A stretch of DNA of 64,000 nt from Bradyrhizobium cosmicum. GTDB lineage: Bacteria > Pseudomonadota > Alphaproteobacteria > Rhizobiales > Xanthobacteraceae. Positions 25,267 to 33,881 of this stretch are shown one piece after another. The notes below the pieces were generated by a model, which saw nothing but the letters and a program-made list of their open reading frames with translations, did no database searches and had not been told where the DNA came from. Location of the stretch: assembly GCF_007290395.2 (NCBI RefSeq), contig NZ_CP041656.2:2108001-2172000 (forward strand), written 5' to 3'. Each line of letters starts with the position of its first letter. Positions within the stretch are counted from its first letter, which is position 1. Position numbers and translations under genes: made by a program.

Positions 25267-26022
25267 ATGCAGAGCTCGCTCCTCATCAACCTTGCGCGGA
25301 TCGCGATCATCATCGCGGTCCTGGCGCTGTGGGAAGTGTTGTCGCGTACCGGCATCGTCAATCCGCGCCTCCTGCCGTCGGCGTCCGATACGTTTGCGAC
25401 GCTCGGCGACCTCTTGCAGCGCGCGGCCGTGCGGAAGGACCTGATGGTGACGGCGACCGAGGTGCTGGCCGCGTTCGCGCTGGCGGTGCCCTTCGGCGCG
25501 GTGATCGGCTTCCTGGTCGCGGAGAACCGCTACTTCGCGGATGTCGCCAAGCCGCTGCTGTTCTTCGCCTTCAGCATCCCGAAATCGATCTTCCTGCCGA
25601 TGTTCATCCTGGTGTTCGGCGTCGGCTTCGCCCAGAAGGTTGGCTTCGGCTTCTTCTCGACGATCTTCATCGTGATCATGTCGACCACCACGGCGGTGGA
25701 ATCGGTCAAGGTCGAGCATCTGACGGTGGCGCGCTCCTATGGCGCAACGCCATGGCAGACCGCGTTCCGGGTCTATCTGCCGAGCATGCTGCCGGTGCTG
25801 CTCGAGGCCTTGCGGATCTCCATGATCTTCAACCTCACCGGCGTGATCCTCGCCGAGATGTACGCCTCGCGCGACGGCATCGGCCACCAGATCGCGACCT
25901 GGGGCGAGAATTTCCAGATGAAGCAGCTTCTCGCCGGCGTCGTGATGGTTGCGGCGATCGCCATGACCTTCAACGAACTTGTCAGATGGGTGGAAACGCG
26001 ATGCAGCCATTGGCGAACGTGA
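25267..26022 (+). CDS. ABC transporter permease (SsuC/TauC-like), first
   Basis: 251 residues with five to six membrane helices and the BPD-transport EAA-like loop VARSYGATPWQTAFRVYLPSMLPVLLEALR. The N-terminal LWEVLSRTGIVNPRLLPSASDTFATL is typical of the SsuC/TauC/NrtB group. It starts 5 nt after the receptor gene and overlaps the ATPase gene by 22 nt, so the operon is tightly coupled. With the second permease (26815-27636) it probably forms a heterodimeric channel. Confidence 0.92.
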   Translation: MQSSLLINLARIAIIIAVLALWEVLSRTGIVNPRLLPSASDTFATLGDLLQRAAVRKDLMVTATEVLAAFALAVPFGAVIGFLVAENRYFADVAKPLLFFAFSIPKSIFLPMFILVFGVGFAQKVGFGFFSTIFIVIMSTTTAVESVKVEHLTVARSYGATPWQTAFRVYLPSMLPVLLEALRISMIFNLTGVILAEMYASRDGIGHQIATWGENFQMKQLLAGVVMVAAIAMTFNELVRWVETRCSHWRT

Positions 26023-26807
26023 CCCCGCTAAAGCCTCCCGCGCGCGCCGGCGCGATCGAGGTGAAGAATGTCGGCCAGGTCTTCAAGACCAGGTCGCAGG
26101 ACGTCGTCGCGCTGGAGGACGTCTCGCTGGAGGTCAAACCCGGCCGCTTCGTCGTGTTGGTCGGCCCGAGCGGCTGCGGCAAGTCGACCCTTCTGATGAT
26201 GATGGCGGGGCTGCGCCAGCAGACCTCGGGCACCATCACCATCAGCGGCGCGCCGATCCTGCAGCCCGATCCTGACAGGGTCGGCGTCGTGTTCCAGGAA
26301 GCCAGCCTGTTTCCGTGGCTGACGGCCGAGGACAATGTCGAGTTCCCGCTGGCGCTGCGCGGTGTGCCGAAGGCGGAGCGGCGGGCCAAGGCGCAGGATG
26401 CGCTGAAGCTGGTCGGCCTTGACGGCTTCGGCAGGCGCCATCCGCATGAGCTGTCAGGCGGCATGAAGCAGCGCGTCTCCATCGCGCGCGGACTGGTGCA
26501 GGACCCGCCGGTGCTGCTGATGGACGAACCGTTCGCCGCGCTCGACGAGCAGACGCGCATGACCATGGGCGACGAGCTGCTGCGGATTTGGGCTGCGACC
26601 GGCAAGACCGTCGTGTTCGTCACGCACAGCCTCACCGAAGCGGTCTATCTCGCCGACGAGGTCATCGTGATGTCGGCGCGGCCCGGCCGCATCGTCGATC
26701 ATCTCCAGGTCCAGCTGCCGCGGCCCCGCACCTACGAGATGCTGAGCGGCGATGCCTTCGGGAGCCTGCGCGACCGCATCTGGCGGCACATCCGCAAAAC
26801 GGCATGA
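26001..26807 (+). CDS. ABC transporter ATP-binding protein (SsuB/TauB-like)
   Basis: A 268-residue ATPase. Walker A is GPSGCGKSTLLMMMAGL (about residue 54), the Q-loop region VGVVFQEASLFPWLTAEDNV, signature LSGGMKQRVSIARGLV, Walker B LLMDEPFAALDEQTR and the H-loop VFVTHSLTEAVYLADEV. The ATG at 26001 begins inside the preceding permease gene. ATPases of this kind power sulfonate, nitrate or hydroxymethylpyrimidine-precursor importers. It sits between two different permease genes. Confidence 0.94.
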   Translation: MQPLANVTPLKPPARAGAIEVKNVGQVFKTRSQDVVALEDVSLEVKPGRFVVLVGPSGCGKSTLLMMMAGLRQQTSGTITISGAPILQPDPDRVGVVFQEASLFPWLTAEDNVEFPLALRGVPKAERRAKAQDALKLVGLDGFGRRHPHELSGGMKQRVSIARGLVQDPPVLLMDEPFAALDEQTRMTMGDELLRIWAATGKTVVFVTHSLTEAVYLADEVIVMSARPGRIVDHLQVQLPRPRTYEMLSGDAFGSLRDRIWRHIRKTA

Positions 26808-26814
26808 GGCGGAG

Positions 26815-27636
26815 ATGAGCGCAAGGACGAGTACCAGGATCAGTGCGAAGACCCTGCGATATCTGATCGTGGTCGGCCTGATCGCGCTGTGGGAGCTGTT
26901 GCCGCGCACCGGTCTCATTCCCGAACTGTTCCTGCCGTCGCTGTCGTCAACACTGATCGCCGGATGGACCGACGCCGCCGAATACGGTCACGCGCTCGCG
27001 GTGACGCTGTACGAGGTGGTGGTCTCCATGGCGTTCGCCTGCGGCGGCGGCATCCTGTTCGGCGCCATCGTCGGCAGCCTGCCGCGCCCGCGCGTCCTGA
27101 TCATGCCGATGGTATCGAGCCTCTATGCTGTGCCGCTGGTGATCCTCTATCCCGTCTTCACGGTGTGGCTCGGCATCGGCTCGGAATCCAAGATCGCGTT
27201 TGCCTCGATCTACGGCTTCCTGCCGACCATGCTCGCCACCGCCGCCGGCATCCAGACCATCGACCCGCAGCTCCTGCTCGCCGCGCGCAGCATGGGCGCC
27301 ACGCTGAGCCAGCGGCTGGTCCGCGTCATCATCCCCGCGGCGATCCCGACGGTGCTGTCTGGCCTGCGCGTCGGCGGCGCGCTTGTCATCGTCGGCGTCG
27401 TCGTCTCGGAGATGCTGATCTCATCGGCCGGCATCGGCTATCTGATCTCGCGCTACCGTACCATCCTGGACAGTCCGCACGTGTTCGCGGGCGTGCTGCT
27501 CGTGCTGTTCCTCGCCATCGCCTTCAACGCGGCGATCCGGGGGATCGAGCGCAAGGCGGCGATCTGGCAGACCGGCACCCGCGCAGGCCAGGCCAATGAC
27601 GAGATCGCGGTGAACGCGATGCAGCCGGCGACCTGA
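26815..27636 (+). CDS. ABC transporter permease (SsuC/TauC-like), second
   Basis: 273 residues, about six membrane helices, and the permease loop AARSMGATLSQRLVRVIIPAAIPTVLSGLRVG. The N-terminus LWELLPRTGLIPELFLPSLSSTL parallels the first permease, so the two are homologous but well diverged. The ATG at 26815 lies 8 nt after the ATPase stop and has GAGGCGGAG in front. SsuC-type transporters usually work as homodimers with one permease gene; having two suggests a heterodimer. Confidence 0.92.
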   Translation: MSARTSTRISAKTLRYLIVVGLIALWELLPRTGLIPELFLPSLSSTLIAGWTDAAEYGHALAVTLYEVVVSMAFACGGGILFGAIVGSLPRPRVLIMPMVSSLYAVPLVILYPVFTVWLGIGSESKIAFASIYGFLPTMLATAAGIQTIDPQLLLAARSMGATLSQRLVRVIIPAAIPTVLSGLRVGGALVIVGVVVSEMLISSAGIGYLISRYRTILDSPHVFAGVLLVLFLAIAFNAAIRGIERKAAIWQTGTRAGQANDEIAVNAMQPAT

Positions 27637-27645
27637 GGTATTGGC

Positions 27646-28305
27646 GTGTACGATCTGACACTGACATTCGACAACGGCCCCGATCCCGATGTGACGCCGC
27701 GCGTGCTCGACGTCCTTGCCGAGCGCGGCATCAAGGCGACATTCTTCGTCATCGGCGAGAAGCTCGCCGATCCCGCGCGGCGCAGCCTTGTGGTGCGTGC
27801 GCACGGTGAGGGCCACTGGATCGGCAATCACACCTTTACGCACAGCATTCCGCTCGGCGAGCAGCCGGATCGCAGGACAGCCGAGAAGGAGATCGGTCGC
27901 ACCCAGGACGCGATCGGCGACCTCGCGCATCCGCAGCGCTGGTTCCGGCCGTTTGGGGGCGGCGGCAATCTGGATACACGGCTGCTGAAGCGCTCCGTCG
28001 TCGATTATCTCACCCGCAACAAGCACAGTTGCGTGCTCTGGAATTCCATTCCTCGTGACTGGGACGATCCCGATGGCTGGACCGAGCGCGCGCTCGACCA
28101 GTGCAGCCAGCAGCCCTGGACGCTGATGGTCCTGCACGATCTGCCGACCGGTGCGATGGACCATCTGGAGCGCTTCCTCGACCGCGCGGCAGCGGCCGGC
28201 GCCCGCTTCCGTCAGGATTTCCCGCCGCAATGCGTTCCGGTCCGCGGCGGCGAGATTGTGCTTCCGATCACCGACTATGTTTCCACCATCGAAGAGAGTG
28301 TTTGA
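27646..28305 (+). CDS. Polysaccharide deacetylase (NodB-homology) family protein
   Basis: A 219-residue CE4-type hydrolase. Motif 1 reads LTFDNGPD where the family norm is TFDDGPD, so one of the two aspartates (usually the metal ligand) is Asn. Motif 2 is IGNHTFTHS (H-x-x-x-H) and motif 3 is WFRPFGGGGN in place of the usual RxPxG. Later VLWNSIPRDWDDPDGW and LMVLHDLP fit the catalytic His region. There is no signal peptide, so it acts in the cytoplasm, more likely on a small amide or N-acyl metabolite than on a polymer. The GTG start follows GAGG. Its neighbours are an importer and a fumarylacetoacetase-family gene. Confidence 0.85.
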   Translation: MYDLTLTFDNGPDPDVTPRVLDVLAERGIKATFFVIGEKLADPARRSLVVRAHGEGHWIGNHTFTHSIPLGEQPDRRTAEKEIGRTQDAIGDLAHPQRWFRPFGGGGNLDTRLLKRSVVDYLTRNKHSCVLWNSIPRDWDDPDGWTERALDQCSQQPWTLMVLHDLPTGAMDHLERFLDRAAAAGARFRQDFPPQCVPVRGGEIVLPITDYVSTIEESV

Positions 28306-28308
28306 CTG

Positions 28309-29163
28309 ATGAAAGTTGCGAGCTTCACGACCGCCGGCACCGCGAGCTACGGCATCGTCACCGACAAGGGCGTCATCGATGCCGGCAAGCGCTTGAAGGC
28401 CTATCCGACGCTGAAGGCACTGCTTGCGAAGGGATCGCTCGACGAACTGAAGAAGCTCGCCGGTGAAAAGCCCGACTACGCGCTGCAGGATGTCACGCTG
28501 CTGCCGACCATACCCGATCCCGACAAGATCTTCTGCATCGGTGTCAACTACGCCACGCATCTGGCCGAGAGCGGCCATCCGACGCCGGCGCATCCGATGA
28601 TCTTCACCCGTTTCGCCAACAGCCAGGTCGGCCATGGTCAGCCGATGATCCGGCCGCTGGAATCCGAGCGTTTCGACTACGAGGGCGAAATGGCCGTCAT
28701 CATCGGCAAGGCCGGCCGCCGGATCTCGCGCGAAGCCGCGCTCGGCCATGTCGCCGGCTATGCCTGCTACAACGACGGCAGTATCCGCGACTGGCAGCGC
28801 CACACCTCGCAATTCGCGCCGGGCAAGAACTTTGCCGGCACCGGCGGTTTCGGGCCCTGGATGGTCACGACCGACGAACTGACCGACGTCACCAAGCAGA
28901 CCTTGATCACACGGCTCAACGGCGTCGAGGTGCAGAAGGCGCCGATCTCCGATCTCGTCTTCGACGTCCAGGCCCTGATCGCCTATTGCTCGACCTTCAC
29001 CGAGCTCGTTCCGGGCGACGTCATCGTCACCGGCACGACCGGCGGAGTCGGCGCCTATCGCACGCCGCCGCTGTGGATGAAGGGCGGCGACGTCGTGGAG
29101 ATCGAGATTTCCGGCATCGGCGTTCTGCGCAACCCGGTGAAGGACGAGGGACGCGCGGCCTGA
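28309..29163 (+). CDS. Fumarylacetoacetate hydrolase family protein
   Basis: A 284-residue FAH-superfamily enzyme that hydrolyses or decarboxylates a C-C bond in a beta-diketo acid. Typical elements are IFCIGVNYATHLAESG, PMIFTRFANSQVG, the metal-binding RFDYEGEMAVIIGK with the paired glutamates, GYACYNDGSIRDWQR, GKNFAGTGGFGPWMV and the C-terminal VIVTGTTGGVGAYRTPPLWMKGGD. It starts three bases after the deacetylase stop and is probably co-transcribed. Together with the importer it suggests breakdown of an imported N-acylated or ring compound, but the pathway is not known. Confidence 0.92.
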   Translation: MKVASFTTAGTASYGIVTDKGVIDAGKRLKAYPTLKALLAKGSLDELKKLAGEKPDYALQDVTLLPTIPDPDKIFCIGVNYATHLAESGHPTPAHPMIFTRFANSQVGHGQPMIRPLESERFDYEGEMAVIIGKAGRRISREAALGHVAGYACYNDGSIRDWQRHTSQFAPGKNFAGTGGFGPWMVTTDELTDVTKQTLITRLNGVEVQKAPISDLVFDVQALIAYCSTFTELVPGDVIVTGTTGGVGAYRTPPLWMKGGDVVEIEISGIGVLRNPVKDEGRAA

Positions 29164-29201
29164 ACAGCGCGCGCTCAACAATAACAAGAAGGAGAACTCC
29201 C

Positions 29202-30245
29202 ATGCCGATGCCAAAGCACATCCTCCCGACCACGGTGGTCGGGAGCTATCCGCAGCCGGAGTGGCTGGTGAATCGCGCCATGCTGTCGAAGGTGGTGCCG
29301 CGCACCCGCCTGCACGACATGTGGCGGCTGCCGGCGGAGCATCTAGAGGAAGCGCAGGACGATGCGACCATCGTCGCGATCCGCGACATGGAGCGCGCGG
29401 GCATCGACATCGTGACGGATGGCGAGATCCGTCGCGAGAGCTACTCCAACCGCTTCGCGACCGCGCTCGACGGCATCGACGGCGACAATCCCGCGATGAT
29501 CGTGGCGCGCACCGGCAACACCCAGACCCCGGTGCCTCGCGTCGTTGGTCCCGTGAAGCGAAAGGGACCGGTGGAGCTGCACGACATGCAGTTCCTGCGC
29601 GAAAATACCGATCGCGCCGCGAAAATCACGCTGCCGGGCCCGTTCACGATGAGCCAGCAGGCCAAGAACGAGTTCTACAAGGACGACGAAGAGCTCGCGA
29701 TGGCGCTCGCCGAGGCCGTCAACGCCGAGGCGCTCGACCTGCAAAAGGCTGGCGCGGACGTGATCCAGCTCGACGAGCCCTGGGTGCGCAACAATCCGGA
29801 TCTGGCCAAGCGCTACGCCGTCAAGGCGATCAACCGCGCCCTGAAGGGCATCACCGTGCCGACCGTCGTGCATCTGTGCTTCGGTTATGCGGCGGTCGTG
29901 CCGGGCTCGAACAAGCCGGCTGGCTATTCGTTCCTCGCCGAGCTCGACGACACCATTGCCGACCAGATTTCGATCGAGGCGGCGCAGCCGAAGCTCGACC
30001 TTGGCGTGCTCAGGGATCTGTCGTCGAAGAAGATCATGCTCGGCGTGCTCGACCTCGGCGATCCCTCCGTCGAGAGCGTGGACACCGTGGCCGACCGCAT
30101 CCGCAACGGGCTCAAATACGTCTCACCGGACCGTCTGGTTGTCGCACCCGACTGCGGCATGAAATACATGCCGCGCGCAACCGCGTTCGGGAAGCTGAAA
30201 GCAATGTGCGACGCGGCGGCCAAGGTCCGGCAGGAAATCGGCTAG
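29202..30245 (+). CDS. Short MetE-like (cobalamin-independent methionine synthase family) methyltransferase
   Basis: 347 residues corresponding to the C-terminal catalytic half of MetE, without the N-terminal half (full MetE is about 750 residues). The zinc ligands are visible: HLCFG (His and Cys), a Glu in FLAELDD, and a Cys in VAPDCGMKYMPR. Other MetE-type blocks are TVVGSYPQP, DIVTDGEIRRESY, LPGPFTM and VIQLDEPWVRN. GAAGGAG precedes the ATG. Such core enzymes transfer methyl groups from donors other than triglutamyl-folate, or act as demethylases. Its stop (TAG) overlaps that of the convergent RidA gene within CTAG at 30242-30245. Confidence 0.88.
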   Translation: MPMPKHILPTTVVGSYPQPEWLVNRAMLSKVVPRTRLHDMWRLPAEHLEEAQDDATIVAIRDMERAGIDIVTDGEIRRESYSNRFATALDGIDGDNPAMIVARTGNTQTPVPRVVGPVKRKGPVELHDMQFLRENTDRAAKITLPGPFTMSQQAKNEFYKDDEELAMALAEAVNAEALDLQKAGADVIQLDEPWVRNNPDLAKRYAVKAINRALKGITVPTVVHLCFGYAAVVPGSNKPAGYSFLAELDDTIADQISIEAAQPKLDLGVLRDLSSKKIMLGVLDLGDPSVESVDTVADRIRNGLKYVSPDRLVVAPDCGMKYMPRATAFGKLKAMCDAAAKVRQEIG

Positions 30246-30595
30246 CGAATGCGAGCAGCGGTGGCCGTCATCTCAAGTTTGACGCCGGGCCCGAGATCGG
30301 CGACGCCGATTGCGGCGCGTGCCGGCAGATGGGCTGCCGTGAAATGTGCCTTCCAGGCCGCGTTGAACTCCGCCTTCTCCTTCAGGTTGGTCATGTAGAT
30401 CGTCACCTGCAGGACGTGGGCGAGATCGGAGCCGAGAGTCTCCAGCAGACGTGACAGCTGTCCGAGGACGTCGTTTGCCTGGCCCGACATGTCGAGGCTG
30501 GTGTCTTCGGGGACGATTCCGCCGATGTAGAGCACACCGTCATGCTCGACCACTTCGTGGAGAAGTCCTTCGTAGGGCAAGGCGCGCTTGATCAT
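30242..30595 (-). CDS. RidA-family protein (enamine/imine deaminase-like)
   Basis: 117 residues of the YjgF/YER057c/UK114 fold: RALPYEGLLHEVVEHDGVLYIGGIVPEDTSLDMSGQANDVLGQLSRLLETLGSD, then VLQVTIYMTNL and PARAAIGVADLGPGVKLEM. The invariant arginine of the active site lies in LPARAAIGV. RidA proteins hydrolyse reactive enamine/imine intermediates. The ATG at 30595 gives the family-normal start MIKRALPYEG; the ribosome site is weak. It is convergent with the MetE-like gene and divergent from the molybdoenzyme gene. Confidence 0.88.
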   Translation of the reverse strand: MIKRALPYEGLLHEVVEHDGVLYIGGIVPEDTSLDMSGQANDVLGQLSRLLETLGSDLAHVLQVTIYMTNLKEKAEFNAAWKAHFTAAHLPARAAIGVADLGPGVKLEMTATAARIR

Positions 30596-30808
30596 GGTGA
30601 GTCCGATGTTCCTGGGGGCATGGGCCCGCTCCGCTTGCTGTAACACCGGCGATGCCAATAGGGAACCGGCGGGCCGCGTTGATCGCACGACGCACGGGAG
30701 CCCAGCGTTTGCGTGAACCTCGCCGCGATGACATGGGGATGTGGATCGGTATATTGCCACCCGAGCACCATGAAAACGGCCAGCCTCGGACTGGAACAGG
30801 ATCAGACG

Positions 30809-33319
30809 ATGGACGATACGATTGGCTTCCCCGACCCCGGCCTCGACTTGTCGGACGGCTTCAAGCCGCACACCTCGCATTGGGGCGTGTTTTCCGCGCG
30901 TCAGGGCGAAGCCGGGCTCGAGGTCAGGGCCTATGCGGGCGATCCCGATCCGAACGGCATCATCGACAATTTTCCCGGTGCGCTCCGCCACCAGGCGCGC
31001 ATTGCCCAGCCGGCGATTCGGCGCGGCTGGCTCGAGCGCGGTCCCGGTCCGGACGATCGCCGCGGCCGCGACGAATTCGTCCCGGTCAGCTGGGAAAAGG
31101 CGCTCGACCTGCTCGGCGACGAGCTCGGCCGCATCCGCGACACCCGCGGGCCCGGTGCCGTGTTCGGCGGTTCCTATGGCTGGTCGAGCGCGGGCCGTTT
31201 CCATCATGCGCAGAGCCAGGTGCATCGCTTCCTCAACATCGCGATGGGCGGCTATGTGCGTTCGGTGAACTCCTACTCGTCCGGCGCCTCCTCGGTGCTG
31301 CTGCCGCAGATCCTGGCGGGCTACGAGGACATCACCAAGCGCAACGTCACCTGGGAGCAGATCGCTGCCGACACCGAGATCGTGCTGGCGTTCGGCGGCA
31401 TGGCGTTGAAGAACTCGATGGTGGCCGGCGGCTCGATCAGCAAGCATGTCGAGCGCGGTGCGATGGCAGCCGCACGCCGGCGCGGCTGCGAATTCATCCT
31501 GGTCAGTCCTTTGCGTGAAGACCTGCCCATCGAGGCCGGTGCCGAATGGATGACCTGCGTGCCCAGCACCGACACCGCGCTGATGCTCGGCATCGTTCAC
31601 ACGCTGGTTGCAGAGAACCTGCAGGACCAGGCCTTCCTCGATCGCTATACCGAGGGCTGGCCCGTCTTCCTGCGCTATCTCACCGGCGAGAGCGACGGGC
31701 AGCCGAAGAGCGCCGAATGGGCCGCCGCGATCTCCGGCGTCGAGGCGGACACGATCCGCACGCTCGCGCGCCGTCTCGCCGGAAAGCGCGCGCTCATCAC
31801 CGTCTCCCATTCGCTCCAGCGCGCCGAACATGGCGAGCAGCCGGTGTGGATGGGCATGGTGCTGGCGGCAGCGCTCGGCCAGATCGGCCTGCCCGGCGGC
31901 GGCTATGGCTACTCGCTCGGAGCGATCGGCTATTATGGCCGCCGCGTCAACGACGTACCTGGGCCGACGCTGGGGCAGGGCCGCAACGGCGTGCGCAACT
32001 TCATTCCGGTGGCGCGCATCGCCGACATGCTGCTCAATCCCGGCAGCACCTATCGCTACAACGGCGAGACGCGCACCTATCCGGACATCCGTCTGGTCTA
32101 TTGGGCCGGCGGCAATCCCTTCCACCACCACCAGGACATCAACCGCCTGCGCAAGGCGTTTGCGAAAGTGGACACGTTCGTGGTGCACGAGCTCGCCTGG
32201 ACCGCGACGGCGCGGCACGCCGACATCGTGCTGCCCTCGACCATGACGCTGGAGCGCGAGGACATCGGCTATTCCAGCAACGACCCTCTCATGGTCGCGA
32301 TGCACCGGATCGCCGAGCCGTTCGGGCTTTCGCGCGACGACTACGAGATCTTTGCCGATCTCGCCGAACGTCTCGGTGCGCGCGAGCCCTTCACCGAGGG
32401 CCGCACGTCGAGGGAGTGGCTCGAACATCTCTACGAGCCGACCCGCGCCTCGCTCCAAGCGCGCGGGCTCGAAGCCCCAAGCTTCGAACAGTTCTGGCAG
32501 CGCGGCAGCCTGGTCGTGCCGCAACAGCCCGACGACGGCGGCCGGCTGCGCTCTTTCCGCGATGATCCGGTCAACCATGCGCTGCCGACGCCGAGCGGTC
32601 GCATCGAGATCTTTTCCGCGAAGATCGCAAGCCATGGCGATGCCGATTGTCCCGGTCATCCGGTCTGGCTCGACAAGACCGATATGCCAACGCCCGGCGC
32701 GCCGTGCTTCCTCGTCGCCAACCAGCCGGTGACGCGCCTGCACAGCCAGCTCGATTTCGGCGGCCATTCGCTCGCCGCCAAACATCGCGGCCGCGAGGTC
32801 GCGCGCATGAATCCGATTGATGCCGATGCGCGCGGCATCAAGGACGGCGACATCATCCGCCTGTTCAACGGGCGTGGCGCCTGCCTTGCCGCGGTTCACG
32901 TCACGGACGGCATCGCGGCCGGCGTGGTGCAGCTTCCGACCGGCGCGTGGTACGACCCGATGGACCCCGAGGATGACGCGCCGCTCTGCGTCCACGGCAA
33001 TCCGAACGTGCTGACCCGCGACCTCGGCACCTCGTCCTTCGCGCAGGGCTGCACCGGGCAATTGACGACGGTCGAGGTGGAGAAATTCACCGGGAATCTG
33101 CCGCCGATCCGGGCGTTCGACCGGTGTAGGGGAGCGTCCACTTTCTCCTGTCATTGCGAGCGCAGCGAAGCAATCCAGAGTCTTTCCGCGGAGGGATGCT
33201 GGATTGCTTCGCTGCGCTCGCAACGACGATGGAGAGGGACGGCGCCGTATACTCCGCTCTCGTGCGAATTCGAAATCCTCTTCGCAAGGCGAAAGAACCC
33301 CACCGCGCCGCACTGCTAA
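30809..33319 (+). CDS. Molybdopterin-dependent oxidoreductase, BisC/TorZ type, with repeat-derived C-terminal tail
   Basis: 836 residues from the ATG at 30809, preceded by AGGA (an ATG at 30770 and GTG at 30713 are alternatives without ribosome sites). It is a DMSO-reductase-family enzyme: HTSHWGVFSARQ, GGSYGWSSAGRFHHAQSQVHRFLN (the serine here usually ligates Mo), YWAGGNPFHHHQDINRL, VVHELAWTATARHADIVLPSTMTLEREDI and the C-terminal cofactor-binding QGCTGQLTTVEVEKF. There is no iron-sulfur motif and no twin-arginine signal, so it is cytoplasmic and likely reduces S-oxides or N-oxides such as biotin or methionine sulfoxide. The normal end is about residue 771. The frame then runs through a palindromic repeat, adding about 60 foreign residues (CHCERSEAIQ and onward). 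Confidence 0.88.
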   Translation: MDDTIGFPDPGLDLSDGFKPHTSHWGVFSARQGEAGLEVRAYAGDPDPNGIIDNFPGALRHQARIAQPAIRRGWLERGPGPDDRRGRDEFVPVSWEKALDLLGDELGRIRDTRGPGAVFGGSYGWSSAGRFHHAQSQVHRFLNIAMGGYVRSVNSYSSGASSVLLPQILAGYEDITKRNVTWEQIAADTEIVLAFGGMALKNSMVAGGSISKHVERGAMAAARRRGCEFILVSPLREDLPIEAGAEWMTCVPSTDTALMLGIVHTLVAENLQDQAFLDRYTEGWPVFLRYLTGESDGQPKSAEWAAAISGVEADTIRTLARRLAGKRALITVSHSLQRAEHGEQPVWMGMVLAAALGQIGLPGGGYGYSLGAIGYYGRRVNDVPGPTLGQGRNGVRNFIPVARIADMLLNPGSTYRYNGETRTYPDIRLVYWAGGNPFHHHQDINRLRKAFAKVDTFVVHELAWTATARHADIVLPSTMTLEREDIGYSSNDPLMVAMHRIAEPFGLSRDDYEIFADLAERLGAREPFTEGRTSREWLEHLYEPTRASLQARGLEAPSFEQFWQRGSLVVPQQPDDGGRLRSFRDDPVNHALPTPSGRIEIFSAKIASHGDADCPGHPVWLDKTDMPTPGAPCFLVANQPVTRLHSQLDFGGHSLAAKHRGREVARMNPIDADARGIKDGDIIRLFNGRGACLAAVHVTDGIAAGVVQLPTGAWYDPMDPEDDAPLCVHGNPNVLTRDLGTSSFAQGCTGQLTTVEVEKFTGNLPPIRAFDRCRGASTFSCHCERSEAIQSLSAEGCWIASLRSQRRWRGTAPYTPLSCEFEILFARRKNPTAPHC
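33154..33223. repeat. Palindromic intergenic-type repeat (CERSEAIQ element)
   Basis: A perfect 25-bp inverted repeat: left arm 33154-33178 (beginning TTGCGAGCGCAGCG), right arm 33199-33223, with a 20-nt loop. When translated it reads CERSEAIQ on one strand and DCFAALAMT-like on the other, a dispersed palindrome familiar in Bradyrhizobium and relatives. Here it is inside the open frame at the 3' end of the molybdoenzyme gene. This is the only copy I see in the window. Confidence 0.9.
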
Positions 33320-33350
33320 GGCTTCGTGACCTCATCAAAGGACACTGAAC

Positions 33351-33851
33351 ATGACCAAGGCAGACCTCCAGAGCCCGACCGATCTCGGCGCCAATGCGAA
33401 CCGGGACATTCCCGCCGCGCTGCGCGCACTGCTCGCCGACGTCTTCGCGCTCTATCTGAAGACCAAGAACTTCCACTGGCACATGTCCGGCAGCCATTTC
33501 CGCGACTATCATCTGCTGCTGGACGAACAGGCCGATCAGATCTTCGCGATGACCGACGACATCGCCGAGCGCGCGCGCAAGATCGGCGGCACGACGCTGC
33601 GTTCGATCGGCCAAATCGCGCGCGAGCAGCGCATCCTCGACAACGATGCGGACTACGTCGACCCTCAGGACATGCTGGCGGAGCTGCGCAGCGACAACCA
33701 GCAACTGACGCGGGAGATGCGGCGCGTGCACGAACTCTGCGACGAATATGGCGATGTCGCCACCGCAAGCCTGATCGAGAACTGGATCGACGAGTCCGAG
33801 CGACGCATCTGGTTCCTGTACGAGTCCGGCCGCACCGGCCCGCACGCGTAA
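33351..33851 (+). CDS. dps: Dps-family DNA-protection/ferritin-like protein
   Basis: A 166-residue four-helix ferritin-like protein. The ferroxidase residues of the Dps type are present: KNFHWHMSGSHFRDYHLLLDEQADQIF, with H42, H44 and D58/E59. The C-terminal ARRIWFLYESGR-like end fits the family. It oxidises ferrous iron with peroxide and stores it, protecting DNA in stress. AAAGGA precedes the ATG. It is transcribed alone toward the AraC gene. The AraC terminator hairpin at 33882-33913 may serve both strands. Confidence 0.9.
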   Translation: MTKADLQSPTDLGANANRDIPAALRALLADVFALYLKTKNFHWHMSGSHFRDYHLLLDEQADQIFAMTDDIAERARKIGGTTLRSIGQIAREQRILDNDADYVDPQDMLAELRSDNQQLTREMRRVHELCDEYGDVATASLIENWIDESERRIWFLYESGRTGPHA

Positions 33852-33881
33852 CGCCGCGCGTCGCGATGAAAGAAAGAAAAA

